Of a DNA stretch of 64,000 nucleotides, positions 1-6,683 are shown piece after piece. The stretch lies in the IMG/VR virus record IMGVR_UViG_3300030419_005541, positions 1 through 64,000 of that record. One strand, given 5' to 3'. Position 1 is the first letter of the stretch. Every line of letters begins with the position of its first letter. Made by a program: the position numbers and the translations under genes. The notes under the pieces are model-generated. The model saw only the letters and a list, made by a program, of their open reading frames with translations. It ran no database searches and was not told where the DNA came from. The DNA is from a virus.

Positions 1-71
1 ACAAGAAAGAGATTAAAACTAAAGTAGAAGAGTTTAATTGGGGAGATATCAGTATACCTAAGAAGTTCTAA
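1..71 (+). CDS. C-terminal end of an upstream gene (partial)
   Basis: An open frame runs in from the left edge and stops at TAA 69-71. The visible tail is about 23 residues, Lys/Glu-rich, ending in PKKF. It is followed directly by an AT-rich stretch without genes. The fragment is too short to assign a family; it is called a gene end only because the frame is open and the residue composition resembles the other proteins in the window. Confidence 0.5.
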   Translation, partial: KKEIKTKVEEFNWGDISIPKKF

Positions 72-229
72 TTTTTTGTTATTTTTGACAAACCTCAAAT
101 TTACGAAACTTTGTGTATATAAGTCAAGTCTTTTTTTCAGACGATATAATCTTTTTCTTAGTTTTATTTTCAACTGAGTTGACAATCCAAACCGGAGCTA
201 AAAAACTTTAAAAAAAGTGAAAAAAAAGC
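72..229. other. Intergenic stretch, nothing recognised
   Basis: AT-rich sequence between the end of the first partial gene and the first early promoter. It contains isolated TTGACA hexamers (85-90 and 179-184) and a TATAAT (145-150), but none of them has a partner box at a 16-18 base spacing. No ORF of useful length is seen here on either strand. Confidence 0.4.
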
Positions 230-259
230 TTGACACGTATATGTTTTTATAGCTATATT
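230..259 (+). promoter_or_regulatory. Early-type promoter (TTGACA-N18-TATATT)
   Basis: TTGACA at 230-235 and TATATT at 254-259, 18 bases apart, followed by TTAGACGTTGAT. Matches the repeated promoter family of this window (spacer beginning CGTAT and containing TTTTTAT). It precedes a structured, non-coding transcript rather than a protein gene. Confidence 0.8.
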
Positions 260-264
260 TAGAC

Positions 265-509
265 GTTGATTGAGATGATTACTTGACGAGGACTTAATTC
301 GATGCAGTGAGAACTTCTACGAGATTAAGTCGTTGAGATTGCACTTTCAAAGAAAGATAGCTTCTTAGTCTTTGAGTGACACGAGTACTGGATGAAAGGG
401 TTGCAATTGAGAGTTCGAGTCTCTCACATTCACAAAGAATCATCAATCTAAAAGAACGAGGCATCGTTTCAACAGAAGACTCAGAGTAATTAACTGAGTC
501 TTCTTTTTA
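265..509 (+). ncRNA. Candidate structured small RNA with a T-arm-like hairpin
   Basis: The unit lies between a strong promoter (230-259) and a strong terminator (474-509), so a transcript of about 245 nt is expected. No ORF with a plausible ribosome site is seen. Visible helices: GACTTAAT 291-298 with ATTAAGTC 324-331; TCAAAGA 347-353 with TCTTTGA 369-375; and a tRNA T-arm look-alike, GAGAG 409-413, loop TTCGAGT 414-420, CTCTC 421-425. The outer ends (GATTGA..TGATT near 268-280 and AATCATCAATC near 437-449) can also pair with a small bulge. No complete tRNA cloverleaf or CCA end could be built, so it is not called a tRNA; a degenerate tRNA/tmRNA-derived RNA is possible. Confidence 0.55.
474..509 (+). 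terminator. Rho-independent terminator of the first RNA unit
   Basis: Perfect 11-bp stem AGAAGACTCAG (474-484) / CTGAGTCTTCT (494-504) with a 9-base loop, followed by TTTTTAT. Textbook intrinsic terminator for plus-strand transcription. Confidence 0.85.
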
Positions 510-590
510 TATACAATAGTTTTGGACTTGGTCGCTATAATAATAATAAGCACCTCGTTTGTTAAATCACACATAGTGTGATACATACTA

Positions 591-598
591 TATAAATA
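591..598 (+). promoter_or_regulatory. T4-type late promoter octamer TATAAATA (candidate)
   Basis: TATAAATA, the T4 late promoter consensus, lies just after an inverted repeat TCACACAT/AGTGTGA near 567-581. The only downstream unit is the second candidate RNA. The structural genes of this window lack the octamer upstream, so this may be a chance match. Confidence 0.25.
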
Positions 599-614
599 AA
601 GATAAAGAAAATGC

Positions 615-644
615 TTGCCCTGTATATAGTTTTATGTGTATATT
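615..644 (+). promoter_or_regulatory. Early-type promoter (TTGCCC-N18-TATATT)
   Basis: TTGCCC 615-620 and TATATT 639-644 with the family's 18-base spacer (TGTATATAG...). The -35 box is weaker than in the other members. It drives the second RNA-like unit. Confidence 0.6.
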
Positions 645-650
645 CTTATA

Positions 651-809
651 CAATCAGAGAGAACTAAAAAAGGAGTTACTAAGTGAACTAATGACATTAT
701 AAAGCTCGTGTCTTATCAGATATAGCGAGAGAGCTGAAACAAGTGTGAAAGAGCGTAAACACACAACGACAAACTACAAGTAGACGAGGCTGTAGAAGTA
801 CAGCCTTTT
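651..809 (+). ncRNA. Candidate second small RNA unit
   Basis: Between a family promoter (615-644) and a terminator hairpin (788-809). It contains a good ribosome-site-like AAAAAAGGAGTTACT at 665-679, yet the frames after it close at once (GTG AAC TAA; ATG ACA TTA TAA), so it is either a 2-3 codon ORF or an RNA that only imitates a ribosome site. The same AAAGGAGT octamer is the ribosome site of the early genes, so this RNA could compete with them or act as a decoy; that is inference. Confidence 0.4.
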
Positions 810-846
810 CTGCTATCTACTCACACGACAAAAACACACAACGACT
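758..846 (+). repeat. Direct repeat of AACACACAACGAC
   Basis: The 13-mer AACACACAACGAC occurs at about 758-770 and again at about 834-846, flanking the terminator hairpin of the second RNA unit. No coding explanation is seen. Confidence 0.5.
788..809 (+). terminator. Hairpin terminator of the second RNA unit
   Basis: Perfect stem GGCTGTA (788-794) / TACAGCC (799-805) with a GAAG tetraloop, followed by TTTTCT. Flanking GTAGA/TCTAC can extend the pairing. Confidence 0.7.
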
Positions 847-937
847 TTTTCGTGAACTCAGCGGGGGAGGTGCTATTTGACCCGCTCAAACTCGTTTTCC
901 TATCGCGGACAATTTTTTCACCTATAGGAGGTTGATA
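810..937. other. Intergenic stretch with a GCGGG/CCCGC stem
   Basis: No gene is seen. The GC-rich patch 861-885 can form a GCGGG/CCCGC stem around GGAGGTGCTATTTGA, placing a GGAGG in the loop. This may be the leader of the small ORF at 938 or part of another RNA. Confidence 0.3.
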
Positions 938-1033
938 GTGGTTACCCATCAGGATGGTAAAAATAAATCAGCAAAATCGTATCCACCACCCTATATATTC
1001 GTGAACTTATATAATATTTATGAGTATGAATAG
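938..1033 (+). CDS. Small ORF, 31 aa, unknown
   Basis: GTG start preceded by a near-perfect ribosome site AGGAGG (927-931 region) at about 6 bases. The product is polar with a PPPYIF segment and ends just before the MscS-like gene. No family is recognised. It is supported by the ribosome site alone, so it may be a leader peptide or spurious. Confidence 0.35.
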   Translation: MVTHQDGKNKSAKSYPPPYIFVNLYNIYEYE

Positions 1034-1062
1034 AATAACCAAACAAGAAAGAGGAAACAATC

Positions 1063-1407
1063 ATGGAACAGATTCTACAAAAGGTTGTGGGAGAATATTC
1101 ATGGTTACTAATAAGTGGAATAGTTATCTTACTATTTCAGAATACCATCAGAGAAGCAGTAGATGGTATAATGGTTTTCTTGGGTAATGACTATAATGAG
1201 GATGATGTTGTTGAAGTAGACGGAGACCCAGGTCGTATAGTACGTGTAGGAATGTGGAAGACCGTATTCTTTATCTATCACGTAAAGAATGGAATGATAG
1301 TTGGTGGCAGTAAATTAGTTGTGGCTAATTCTAAACTTAAAGACCTTAAGATAGAGAAGCCCCTGCCTAATTTAGATTTGTCTAAGTATCAGGAAACTAA
1401 AAAATGA
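1063..1407 (+). CDS. MscS-like beta-domain membrane protein fragment
   Basis: A single hydrophobic segment (about residues 12-30) is followed by a sequence resembling the TM3/beta-domain junction of small-conductance mechanosensitive channels: LGNDYNEDDVVEV, then DGDPGRIVRVGMWKTVFF and VVANSKL, corresponding to the family's GD.V..G..G.V..I...T...PNs.l pattern. At 114 aa it lacks the other TM helices and the C-terminal cage of full MscS (about 280 aa). Good ribosome site GAGGAAAC before the ATG. It could make a minimal pore, poison host MscS heptamers, or be an unrelated small beta-barrel-like protein; function is inference. Confidence 0.55.
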   Translation: MEQILQKVVGEYSWLLISGIVILLFQNTIREAVDGIMVFLGNDYNEDDVVEVDGDPGRIVRVGMWKTVFFIYHVKNGMIVGGSKLVVANSKLKDLKIEKPLPNLDLSKYQETKK

Positions 1408-1547
1408 TTAGGCTCCTGAAGTCTATATTACTATATGAATTAAGAATGCCAAAGTTATTTAAGTCAAGAGAAGATGTGTTGAGATGGTTAAACTCACGAA
1501 AGCCTTTATCTCAACGCATCCGGGAGTATAACCGATTACATACGTAG
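1404..1547 (+). CDS. Small basic protein, 47 aa
   Basis: ATG overlaps the stop of the MscS-like gene (ATGA), indicating coupled translation. The product is rich in Arg/Leu/Lys (MIRLLKSILL start, ending RLHT) and predicted helical. No family recognised. Confidence 0.5.
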   Translation: MIRLLKSILLYELRMPKLFKSREDVLRWLNSRKPLSQRIREYNRLHT

Positions 1548-1595
1548 TGTCCTTGTGTATGGATAAACATATTTAGGTATCCACGAATTTTCCGG

Positions 1596-1625
1596 TTGTC
1601 CTATATAGTATTTCGTTGTTAACTT
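1596..1625 (+). promoter_or_regulatory. Early-type promoter, degenerate -10
   Basis: CCGG-TTGTCC at 1596-1601 with the family upstream CCGG and, at 18 bases, TAACTT at 1620-1625. The -10 is poor, so this is probably a weaker member of the family. It precedes the gene at 1632. Confidence 0.45.
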
Positions 1626-1631
1626 CTCATT

Positions 1632-2090
1632 ATGAACAATGCCGATTACGAAAACAATAAACGTATTTGTCGTGACTTGCGTAAAATACTCTCCGACACA
1701 TTGTATACGCCACAACCGCCAAATGAATATACTCGTATGTTATCTTCTATGTTACAACAACTTCATTCTATCCAAGGTGCATTTCGTAAAGAGAAAACTA
1801 ACATACCATTTAAAACGTTATCTAAGAAACAGATGGCCGTTGTTGATAAAGCCATTGTTAAGTATAAGAAATGGTTAACTAAAGATTCTGATGATGCCAA
1901 CTTTATATCTAATAAGAATGAACAGATGAGAAAGTTAAATAGTCTATTATCAATATGTGACCAATTCGATAGTAACAGAAAGATTATATTCTCTATGATA
2001 AACCAATTAGAGAAGAGAAAACTATTACTGACCAATAAACAAAAGTTATTGTGTAATAAAATGTTTAAAGAAATTAAAAAAACCGGTTGA
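1632..2090 (+). CDS. Hypothetical helical protein with an internal repeat
   Basis: 152 aa, Lys-rich and mostly helical. Two related segments are seen, LSKKQMAVVDKAIVKYKKW near residues 64-82 and LTNKQKLLCNKMFKEIKK at the C-terminus, suggesting a duplicated helix. No strong ribosome site precedes the ATG, which lies close to the promoter above, so translation may start on a very short leader. The TGA stop lies inside the -35 box of the next promoter. No function is recognised. Confidence 0.6.
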   Translation: MNNADYENNKRICRDLRKILSDTLYTPQPPNEYTRMLSSMLQQLHSIQGAFRKEKTNIPFKTLSKKQMAVVDKAIVKYKKWLTKDSDDANFISNKNEQMRKLNSLLSICDQFDSNRKIIFSMINQLEKRKLLLTNKQKLLCNKMFKEIKKTG

Positions 2091-2116
2091 CCTGTATTGG
2101 TTTTTATCACTATATT
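2087..2116 (+). promoter_or_regulatory. Early-type promoter for the cobT/cobS pair
   Basis: TTGACC 2087-2092, 18-base spacer, TATATT 2111-2116, preceded by AAAAAACCGG. The TGA of the -35 box is the stop codon of the upstream gene. Expected start of transcription is near 2123, so the ATG at 2125 would be practically at the 5' end. Confidence 0.85.
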
Positions 2117-2145
2117 TAGGTGTTATGAGAGACAAAAGGAGTTTT

Positions 2146-4137
2146 ATGTTTAATAGATTTACTGACAAAGGTTCGAGATATTCTTCGTTTTGGAGAACTG
2201 ATTTCGATACTGCGTCTATCTTTGATGACTTAGATTCATCTGAAGATAAACCAAAACGTAAGGGTAAAGATATTGTTGCTCTTGCGGCTCATCGTAGAGC
2301 CATTGCGAACTTTGTTCGTATCTGTACTTCTAAAGATATTCCTGTTCAATTCACAAGTGGTGGTGATTCTTATACTGATGGTGAGAAGGTTGTGTTGAGT
2401 GGTTCTGTTAATGATAAGAATTTTGATTCAACCGTTGGTCTTGCTCTTCACGAAGCATCTCACATCGTCAAGACCGATTTCGATGCTCTGAAAGATTTCA
2501 TTTTTAATCTACGTCACAATCTTGATGTTCCTAATGAAGATATTATGAATATCAAATCTATCGCCAATTATATCGAGGACAGAAGGATTGACTTTTATAT
2601 GTACAAGTCAGCCCCGGGATATATGGGTTACTATGATTCGATGTATGATAAGTACTTTCACTCTAAGCATATTGACAAAGCTCTCAAGTCTAATCATTGG
2701 GATGAGCAGACTTATGAGAACTATATGAATCACATTATTAATTTTACTAATATCAATCGTAATCTTGATTGTCTTCCAGGACTTCGTGAGATTTACAAAA
2801 TGATTGATATGAGAAATATTTCTCGACTCTCTAACACACAGGAAGTGCTTGAGTTGGCAAAGGAGATTCACGAGTTTATTATGAATCAACTTCCAACTCA
2901 AGATGCTTCTCAAGATGGTGAGGGTGAAGATTCTCAAGGACAAGATGGTGATGACTCTCAAGGCGGTAGTGGTGATGGTGACGGTACTGAAGTTGATTCA
3001 GGTGATAAGGAGATGACTCCTTCTGATGATGCTCAGACATCTAACTCTTCTGATTTGTCTGACCGTCAAAAGAAAATGATTGACAATGCTGTAGAGAAGC
3101 AAAAAGATTTTATCAATGATGGTCCACGTAAAACTAAGTTGTCTAAAAAAGATGCAAAGGCTGTCAATGCGATGGACAAGGCTGAGGCTCAAATTCACGA
3201 GGCAGGTGAGAAGTATGATGCTGATTATTATCGTAGGAGTGGTATCACAAGAGTTATCGAAATGGACTTAACAAAGTCTGCTGTTGAAAACGGACTCATT
3301 CCTTGTGCTTCTTCTCATCATTATTATAATACTGATAAAAGGCAAGAGGTCATTAACAAAGGTTTGAGTATGGGAACTATCTTAGGTCGTAAACTAAAGA
3401 TACGTAACGAGGAAACTTCAATTAAGAATACTCGCAGAGATACAGGACGTATCGATAGAAGATTGATTGCTGAGTTAGGTTTCGGTAATGATAGAGTTTT
3501 CTCTAATACTTTCAAGACCGAATACTCTGATGCTTTCATTCACATTAGCATTGATGTTTCAGGTTCAATGAGTGGTGACAAGTTTGACCAAGCGATGGTG
3601 AGTGCAGTAGCAGTTGCGAAGGCTTGTTCAATGATTGAAGGTATTGATGTGAAAATTAGTTTGAGGACTACTACTAATGATTACACTTATGGTCAATGTC
3701 TTCCATTCATTTTGAATGCTTATGATTCTCGTAAAGATTCAATTCAGAAAATCAAATCTATGTTTTGGATGTTACAATCATCAGGAACTACTCCTGAAGG
3801 ATTGTGTTTCGAGGCTGTTATGAAATCTATCATTAATGATTCAAAAGGTAAAGATTCTTACTTTGTGAACTATTCAGATGGAATGCCAATGTTCGGAAAC
3901 AATGACATCGAATATTATCACGATGGTGCTTTGAATCACACTAAGTCTCAGGTCGATACAATGAAGAGAAATGGTATCAAGGTTCTTTCTTATTTCATTG
4001 GTGGTGTTTACTCTGAGGAAGATGGTAGAGAATCAAGGGACTTTAAAAGAATGTATGGTTCAGATGCTCAGTACATTAATGTACAAAATGTATCAGCAGT
4101 CGCAAGAACTATCAATAAGAAAATGTTAGCTCAGTAA
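2146..4137 (+). CDS. cobT: CobT-like protein with VWA (MIDAS) domain
   Basis: Start chosen at 2146 because AAAAGGAG sits 4-5 bases upstream; an in-frame ATG at 2125 lies at the expected transcription start. About 663 aa. Near residue 105 is an HEASH motif (HExxH-like metal site). Residues about 245-305 form an acidic, Gly/Gln/Asp-rich linker, and a C-terminal VWA domain follows with the MIDAS DVSGSMS near residue 470, a TTPEG threonine and a YSDG aspartate. This order (N-terminal zincin-like part, acidic linker, VWA) matches CobT of aerobic cobaltochelatase and related MoxR-partner VWA proteins that occur in marine T4-like phages. It probably works with the AAA+ protein encoded next; whether it acts on cobalamin or as a protein-remodelling pair is unknown. 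Confidence 0.8.
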   Translation: MFNRFTDKGSRYSSFWRTDFDTASIFDDLDSSEDKPKRKGKDIVALAAHRRAIANFVRICTSKDIPVQFTSGGDSYTDGEKVVLSGSVNDKNFDSTVGLALHEASHIVKTDFDALKDFIFNLRHNLDVPNEDIMNIKSIANYIEDRRIDFYMYKSAPGYMGYYDSMYDKYFHSKHIDKALKSNHWDEQTYENYMNHIINFTNINRNLDCLPGLREIYKMIDMRNISRLSNTQEVLELAKEIHEFIMNQLPTQDASQDGEGEDSQGQDGDDSQGGSGDGDGTEVDSGDKEMTPSDDAQTSNSSDLSDRQKKMIDNAVEKQKDFINDGPRKTKLSKKDAKAVNAMDKAEAQIHEAGEKYDADYYRRSGITRVIEMDLTKSAVENGLIPCASSHHYYNTDKRQEVINKGLSMGTILGRKLKIRNEETSIKNTRRDTGRIDRRLIAELGFGNDRVFSNTFKTEYSDAFIHISIDVSGSMSGDKFDQAMVSAVAVAKACSMIEGIDVKISLRTTTNDYTYGQCLPFILNAYDSRKDSIQKIKSMFWMLQSSGTTPEGLCFEAVMKSIINDSKGKDSYFVNYSDGMPMFGNNDIEYYHDGALNHTKSQVDTMKRNGIKVLSYFIGGVYSEEDGRESRDFKRMYGSDAQYINVQNVSAVARTINKKMLAQ

Positions 4138-4262
4138 TGAGAAATAAAATTAAAAAACTAATAGCGGAACACGTTAAGAAAATGAGAAGGTCAATGTCCT
4201 GGTCAGGTGAGAATGATTATGTGGTGGAAAAAATAATGAAAATAATTGAAAAAAAAGGTTGA
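4137..4262 (+). CDS. Small basic protein, 41 aa
   Basis: ATG overlaps the cobT stop by one base. The product is Lys/Ile-rich and helical and ends KIIEKKG, like the end of the 152-aa protein upstream of cobT (KEIKKTG). Its TGA is again formed by the -35 box of the next promoter. No ribosome site is seen, so it depends on coupling. Unknown function. Confidence 0.4.
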   Translation: MRNKIKKLIAEHVKKMRRSMSWSGENDYVVEKIMKIIEKKG

Positions 4263-4288
4263 CCTGTATTAGTTTTTATGCTTATATT
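4259..4288 (+). promoter_or_regulatory. Early-type promoter before cobS-like gene
   Basis: TTGACC 4259-4264, 18-base spacer, TATATT 4283-4288. Same spacer start (TGTATTAG) as the cobT promoter; gives the AAA+ gene its own transcript. Confidence 0.85.
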
Positions 4289-4323
4289 TAGTTGTTATTC
4301 AAGAGATAAAAAAAGGAGTTCGA

Positions 4324-5490
4324 ATGAATAAATATCCAATGTTAATCAAAGTTGAAAGTGTGAATGGCAAGTTAGTCGCCATCGACTCTCAAAATAATGA
4401 TGTGACCGATATGGTCTCATACAGCACTCGGAAGAAGGCTGTTACTAACAATACTGCTCTTTACAAAGCAGATGAAAATTCAAAACTAAAGCAGGTAGCG
4501 TTAGAAGAGTTCGATAGAGCTTCTAATGTTCCTGTTGCTAATGAACCTGTTGATGTTCCTGATGAACAAGCAGAAGTGATGAATTTCATTTCTAATTCTT
4601 ACTCACTAAAGCCTGAGTCGCTTGTGATGAAAGAACTGAAGTGGAAGTATCTCATTCGGTCTGCTGTTCGTGGTCGTAACATTATGATGACAGGTCCTGC
4701 GGGTTGTGGTAAGACAATGGCCGCTAAGTCACTTGTCAATTCACTTGATAGACCTGACTTCTATTTTAATCTTGGAGCGACTCAAGACCCAAGAGCAACT
4801 CTAATTGGTAACACTCACTTTGATTCTGAGAAAGGTACTTACTTTTCTGAGGCATTGTTTGTCAAGGCGATTCAGACTCCTAATGCGGTTATTCTTCTTG
4901 ATGAGTTGACAAGGGCTCATCCTGATGCTTGGAATATTCTGATGACCGTTCTTGACCAAGGTCAAAGATATTTGAGACTTGACGAGGCTCAAGGTCAGGC
5001 GACTATTGAGGTAGCAGATGGAGTTACTTTCATTGCGACAGCAAACATAGGTAACGAATACACAGCGACTCGTACTCTTGACAAAGCATTGATGGACAGA
5101 TTCATTGTTGTTGAGATGGACTTGTTGAATGACTCTGAAGAGAAAGGTCTTCTTCAATATATGTTTCCTAATGTTGATTCGGATGAGTTAGGAAAGGTTG
5201 CAGAGATTGCTCACTTGACTCGTGTCGAGGCGATGTCCGAGAATGGTCGATTTACTTCAGGAGTTTCAACAAGGACTTCTGTTGAGATAGCAGGTCTTCT
5301 CTATGATGGCTTCTCACTTCAAGAGTCGGCTGAAGTATGTATCTACCCTCAGTACTCTGCTGATGGTGGGGCTGACTCAGAGAGAACTTTCGTCAAGCAG
5401 TTAGTTCAAAAGTATGTCGGTGAAGAAGGTGATGGTAATCTGTTCAATGATGTTGAGGATGAGGATAGTAGCGACAACGTAAGAGTCTAA
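4324..5490 (+). CDS. cobS: CobS-like / MoxR-type AAA+ ATPase
   Basis: 388 aa with a strong ribosome site AAAAAGGAG. Walker A GPAGCGKT near residue 125, Walker B VILLDELTRAHP near residue 190, a sensor-1-like TANIGNEY and an ALMDRF arginine-finger region near 260. The residues fit the CobS/MoxR class of AAA+ proteins that form hexamers with a VWA partner. The partner is encoded directly upstream. In cobalamin synthesis CobS powers cobalt insertion; in phages the pair is common but its substrate is not established. An acidic C-terminal tail is present. Two terminators follow. Confidence 0.85.
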   Translation: MNKYPMLIKVESVNGKLVAIDSQNNDVTDMVSYSTRKKAVTNNTALYKADENSKLKQVALEEFDRASNVPVANEPVDVPDEQAEVMNFISNSYSLKPESLVMKELKWKYLIRSAVRGRNIMMTGPAGCGKTMAAKSLVNSLDRPDFYFNLGATQDPRATLIGNTHFDSEKGTYFSEALFVKAIQTPNAVILLDELTRAHPDAWNILMTVLDQGQRYLRLDEAQGQATIEVADGVTFIATANIGNEYTATRTLDKALMDRFIVVEMDLLNDSEEKGLLQYMFPNVDSDELGKVAEIAHLTRVEAMSENGRFTSGVSTRTSVEIAGLLYDGFSLQESAEVCIYPQYSADGGADSERTFVKQLVQKYVGEEGDGNLFNDVEDEDSSDNVRV

Positions 5491-5505
5491 ATACAGACTC
5501 TCTTT

Positions 5506-5546
5506 AAGGGCCAGGTTTTACTCCTTTTTTTTCCTGGCCCTTTTTT
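5506..5546 (+). terminator. Strong terminator after cobS-like gene, anti-RBS loop
   Basis: Stem GGGCCAGG (5508-5515) / CCTGGCCC (5533-5540), extended by A-T pairs, then T6. The 17-base loop is TTTTACTCCTTTTTTTT, which is complementary over 13 bases to the ribosome site of the gene at 15451 (AAAAGGAGTAAAA) and over about 8 bases to most early-gene ribosome sites. A smaller hairpin AGAGTCT/AGACTCT (5482-5501) overlaps the stop codon. Confidence 0.9.
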
Positions 5547-5584
5547 GCATCCGGAATAAAAGGAAGTTTTTTGAAATTTAACTC

Positions 5585-5591
5585 TATTTAT
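5585..5591 (+). promoter_or_regulatory. TATTTAT element (candidate late promoter) before a short RNA
   Basis: CTATTTATTATTAATAG, very like the sequence before the structural gene at 49445. The only thing downstream before the next terminator is a pair of hairpins, so transcription from here would yield a short RNA of roughly 85-90 nt. Confidence 0.35.
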
Positions 5592-5597
5592 TATTAA

Positions 5598-5685
5598 TAG
5601 ATTTTGAGTGGGTTTGTGGTAGTCAAACTCACGGTGGTAGTGCCCCGGGTCTTTTATACTCCTTTCTCCTGGGGCACGTTTTTTT
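5598..5685 (+). ncRNA. Candidate small RNA with anti-ribosome-site loop
   Basis: Two adjacent hairpins and no ORF. The first is GTGGGTTTG 5608-5616 with CAAACTCAC 5624-5632. The second is the terminator at 5640-5685, whose single-stranded loop contains ATACTCCTTTCT, nearly identical to the 3' tail of bacterial 16S rRNA around the anti-Shine-Dalgarno. Either read-through from cobS or initiation at the TATTTAT element could produce it. Proposed role: bind AAAGGAGT ribosome sites of early mRNAs. This is inference from complementarity. Confidence 0.4.
5640..5685 (+). terminator. Second terminator in tandem, anti-RBS loop
   Basis: Stem GTGCCCCGGG (5640-5649) / CCTGGGGCAC (5668-5677, one G-T pair), then G and seven T. 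The loop 5650-5667 contains TTTTATACTCCTTTCT. It separates the early cob transcript from the nuclease gene. Confidence 0.85.
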
Positions 5686-5707
5686 AATTGAAAGGATGGA
5701 GTGTGTT

Positions 5708-6094
5708 ATGGGAAAACAAGTTTACAAGCATGGTTATAGTTGTAAGTTAGATAGAGTAGTTGATGGTGATACCTGTGATGCTTATATCGATTTAGGATTT
5801 GATGTTTGGGTTAAATCAAGAATTAGGTTCTATGGTGTTGATACTTGGGAAAGTAGAACAAGAGATTTAGCAGAAAAGGAAAAGGGATTAGCGGCAAAGG
5901 CTTACGTAAAAGATTTATTAGAAAATTCTGATGATGGTAAGTTTAGTATTATATCGCATGGTCGCGGTAAGTATGGAAGAGTCTTGGGAGAGATTTTTGT
6001 TAAAGGTCACGACAAATCAGTAAATGAATTACTTAAAGAAAACGGACACGCATACGAATATCACGGAGAAAAAAAGAAAGTCTTCGGAGAATAA
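5708..6094 (+). CDS. Staphylococcal-nuclease-like (SNase) endonuclease
   Basis: Start at 5708 preferred because GGAG lies 6 bases upstream; an in-frame ATG at 5696 has its purine run too close. About 128 aa. Family landmarks: VVDGDTCDAYIDLGF (metal-binding Asp), RIRFYGVDTWESRT (catalytic Arg and Asp/Glu), GKYGRVLGEIF (second catalytic Arg region) and VNELLKENGHA near the C-terminus. No signal peptide, so it probably acts in the cytoplasm, for example in host DNA or RNA breakdown. The next gene overlaps its 3' end in another frame. Confidence 0.85.
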   Translation: MGKQVYKHGYSCKLDRVVDGDTCDAYIDLGFDVWVKSRIRFYGVDTWESRTRDLAEKEKGLAAKAYVKDLLENSDDGKFSIISHGRGKYGRVLGEIFVKGHDKSVNELLKENGHAYEYHGEKKKVFGE

Positions 6095-6683
6095 TTTTTA
6101 TTGGGAAATTATTCCAAACGTCCTATCTTCTATTGAAGTACAGCAATTAAGACATATCGCTCTTAAAGCTAAAGACTTAGTTCTCAAATATAATAAAACT
6201 AAGAAAACTATTGGTAGTCCAAAGTATTGGCGTGGACTTGATATGGCGAGTAAGGATATTAATTTACATAAGTATTACCGCTCTTATCTTAATAACACTA
6301 TCCATTCCAAACGTTACACAAAAATAGCATCAGAGTATTTAAATCCTTTATATCTTTTCAATGACCAATTAGTTACTAAACTACCTAATGAAAACTTTTC
6401 TTTTGATATACATTATGATAATCAATTTGATATTGGAGATGATTATAATGGTATAACCTTAATGTTAATCTTAGATGACTTTACAAGTGTAAATGGTACG
6501 ATACAATGTTATGCGGGTGAGTGGGTAACTCTTTATCCTAAAGAAGGTGACATACTTGTTTTAAACGGAACTACCAAACACAGGTCTTCTATAAATCGTA
6601 GTAAAGATTCTCGCTCTACTTATATTCTACATTATACAGATGGTTTTATAAATCCACGTTTCCATAATGAAAGGTTAGTATAA
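6024..6683 (+). CDS. 2OG-Fe(II) oxygenase-like protein
   Basis: Up to 219 aa. Iron-binding facial triad visible as HYDNQFD (H-x-D near residue 129) and a distal TTKHRSSINRSKDSR segment with His and Arg near residue 187, typical of 2-oxoglutarate dioxygenases (PhyH / prolyl hydroxylase-like fold). The only in-frame ATG before the conserved part is at 6024, giving a 71-base overlap with the nuclease; an unusual start near the nuclease stop (after CGGAGAATAA) is possible. It sits next to a glycosyltransferase, so a hydroxylate-then-glycosylate role is conceivable, but the substrate is unknown. Confidence 0.65.
   Translation: MNYLKKTDTHTNITEKKRKSSENNFYWEIIPNVLSSIEVQQLRHIALKAKDLVLKYNKTKKTIGSPKYWRGLDMASKDINLHKYYRSYLNNTIHSKRYTKIASEYLNPLYLFNDQLVTKLPNENFSFDIHYDNQFDIGDDYNGITLMLILDDFTSVNGTIQCYAGEWVTLYPKEGDILVLNGTTKHRSSINRSKDSRSTYILHYTDGFINPRFHNERLV

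Noticed and set aside
85-121. Promoter from TTGACA 85 to TATATA 116
   Set aside because: The spacer would be 25 bases, far from the 16-18 needed.
347-433. Complete tRNA or tmRNA gene
   Set aside because: Only a T-arm-like hairpin is convincing. No 7-bp acceptor stem, anticodon arm or CCA end could be fitted around it, and no tag-peptide frame is seen, so it is listed as an unclassified structured RNA.
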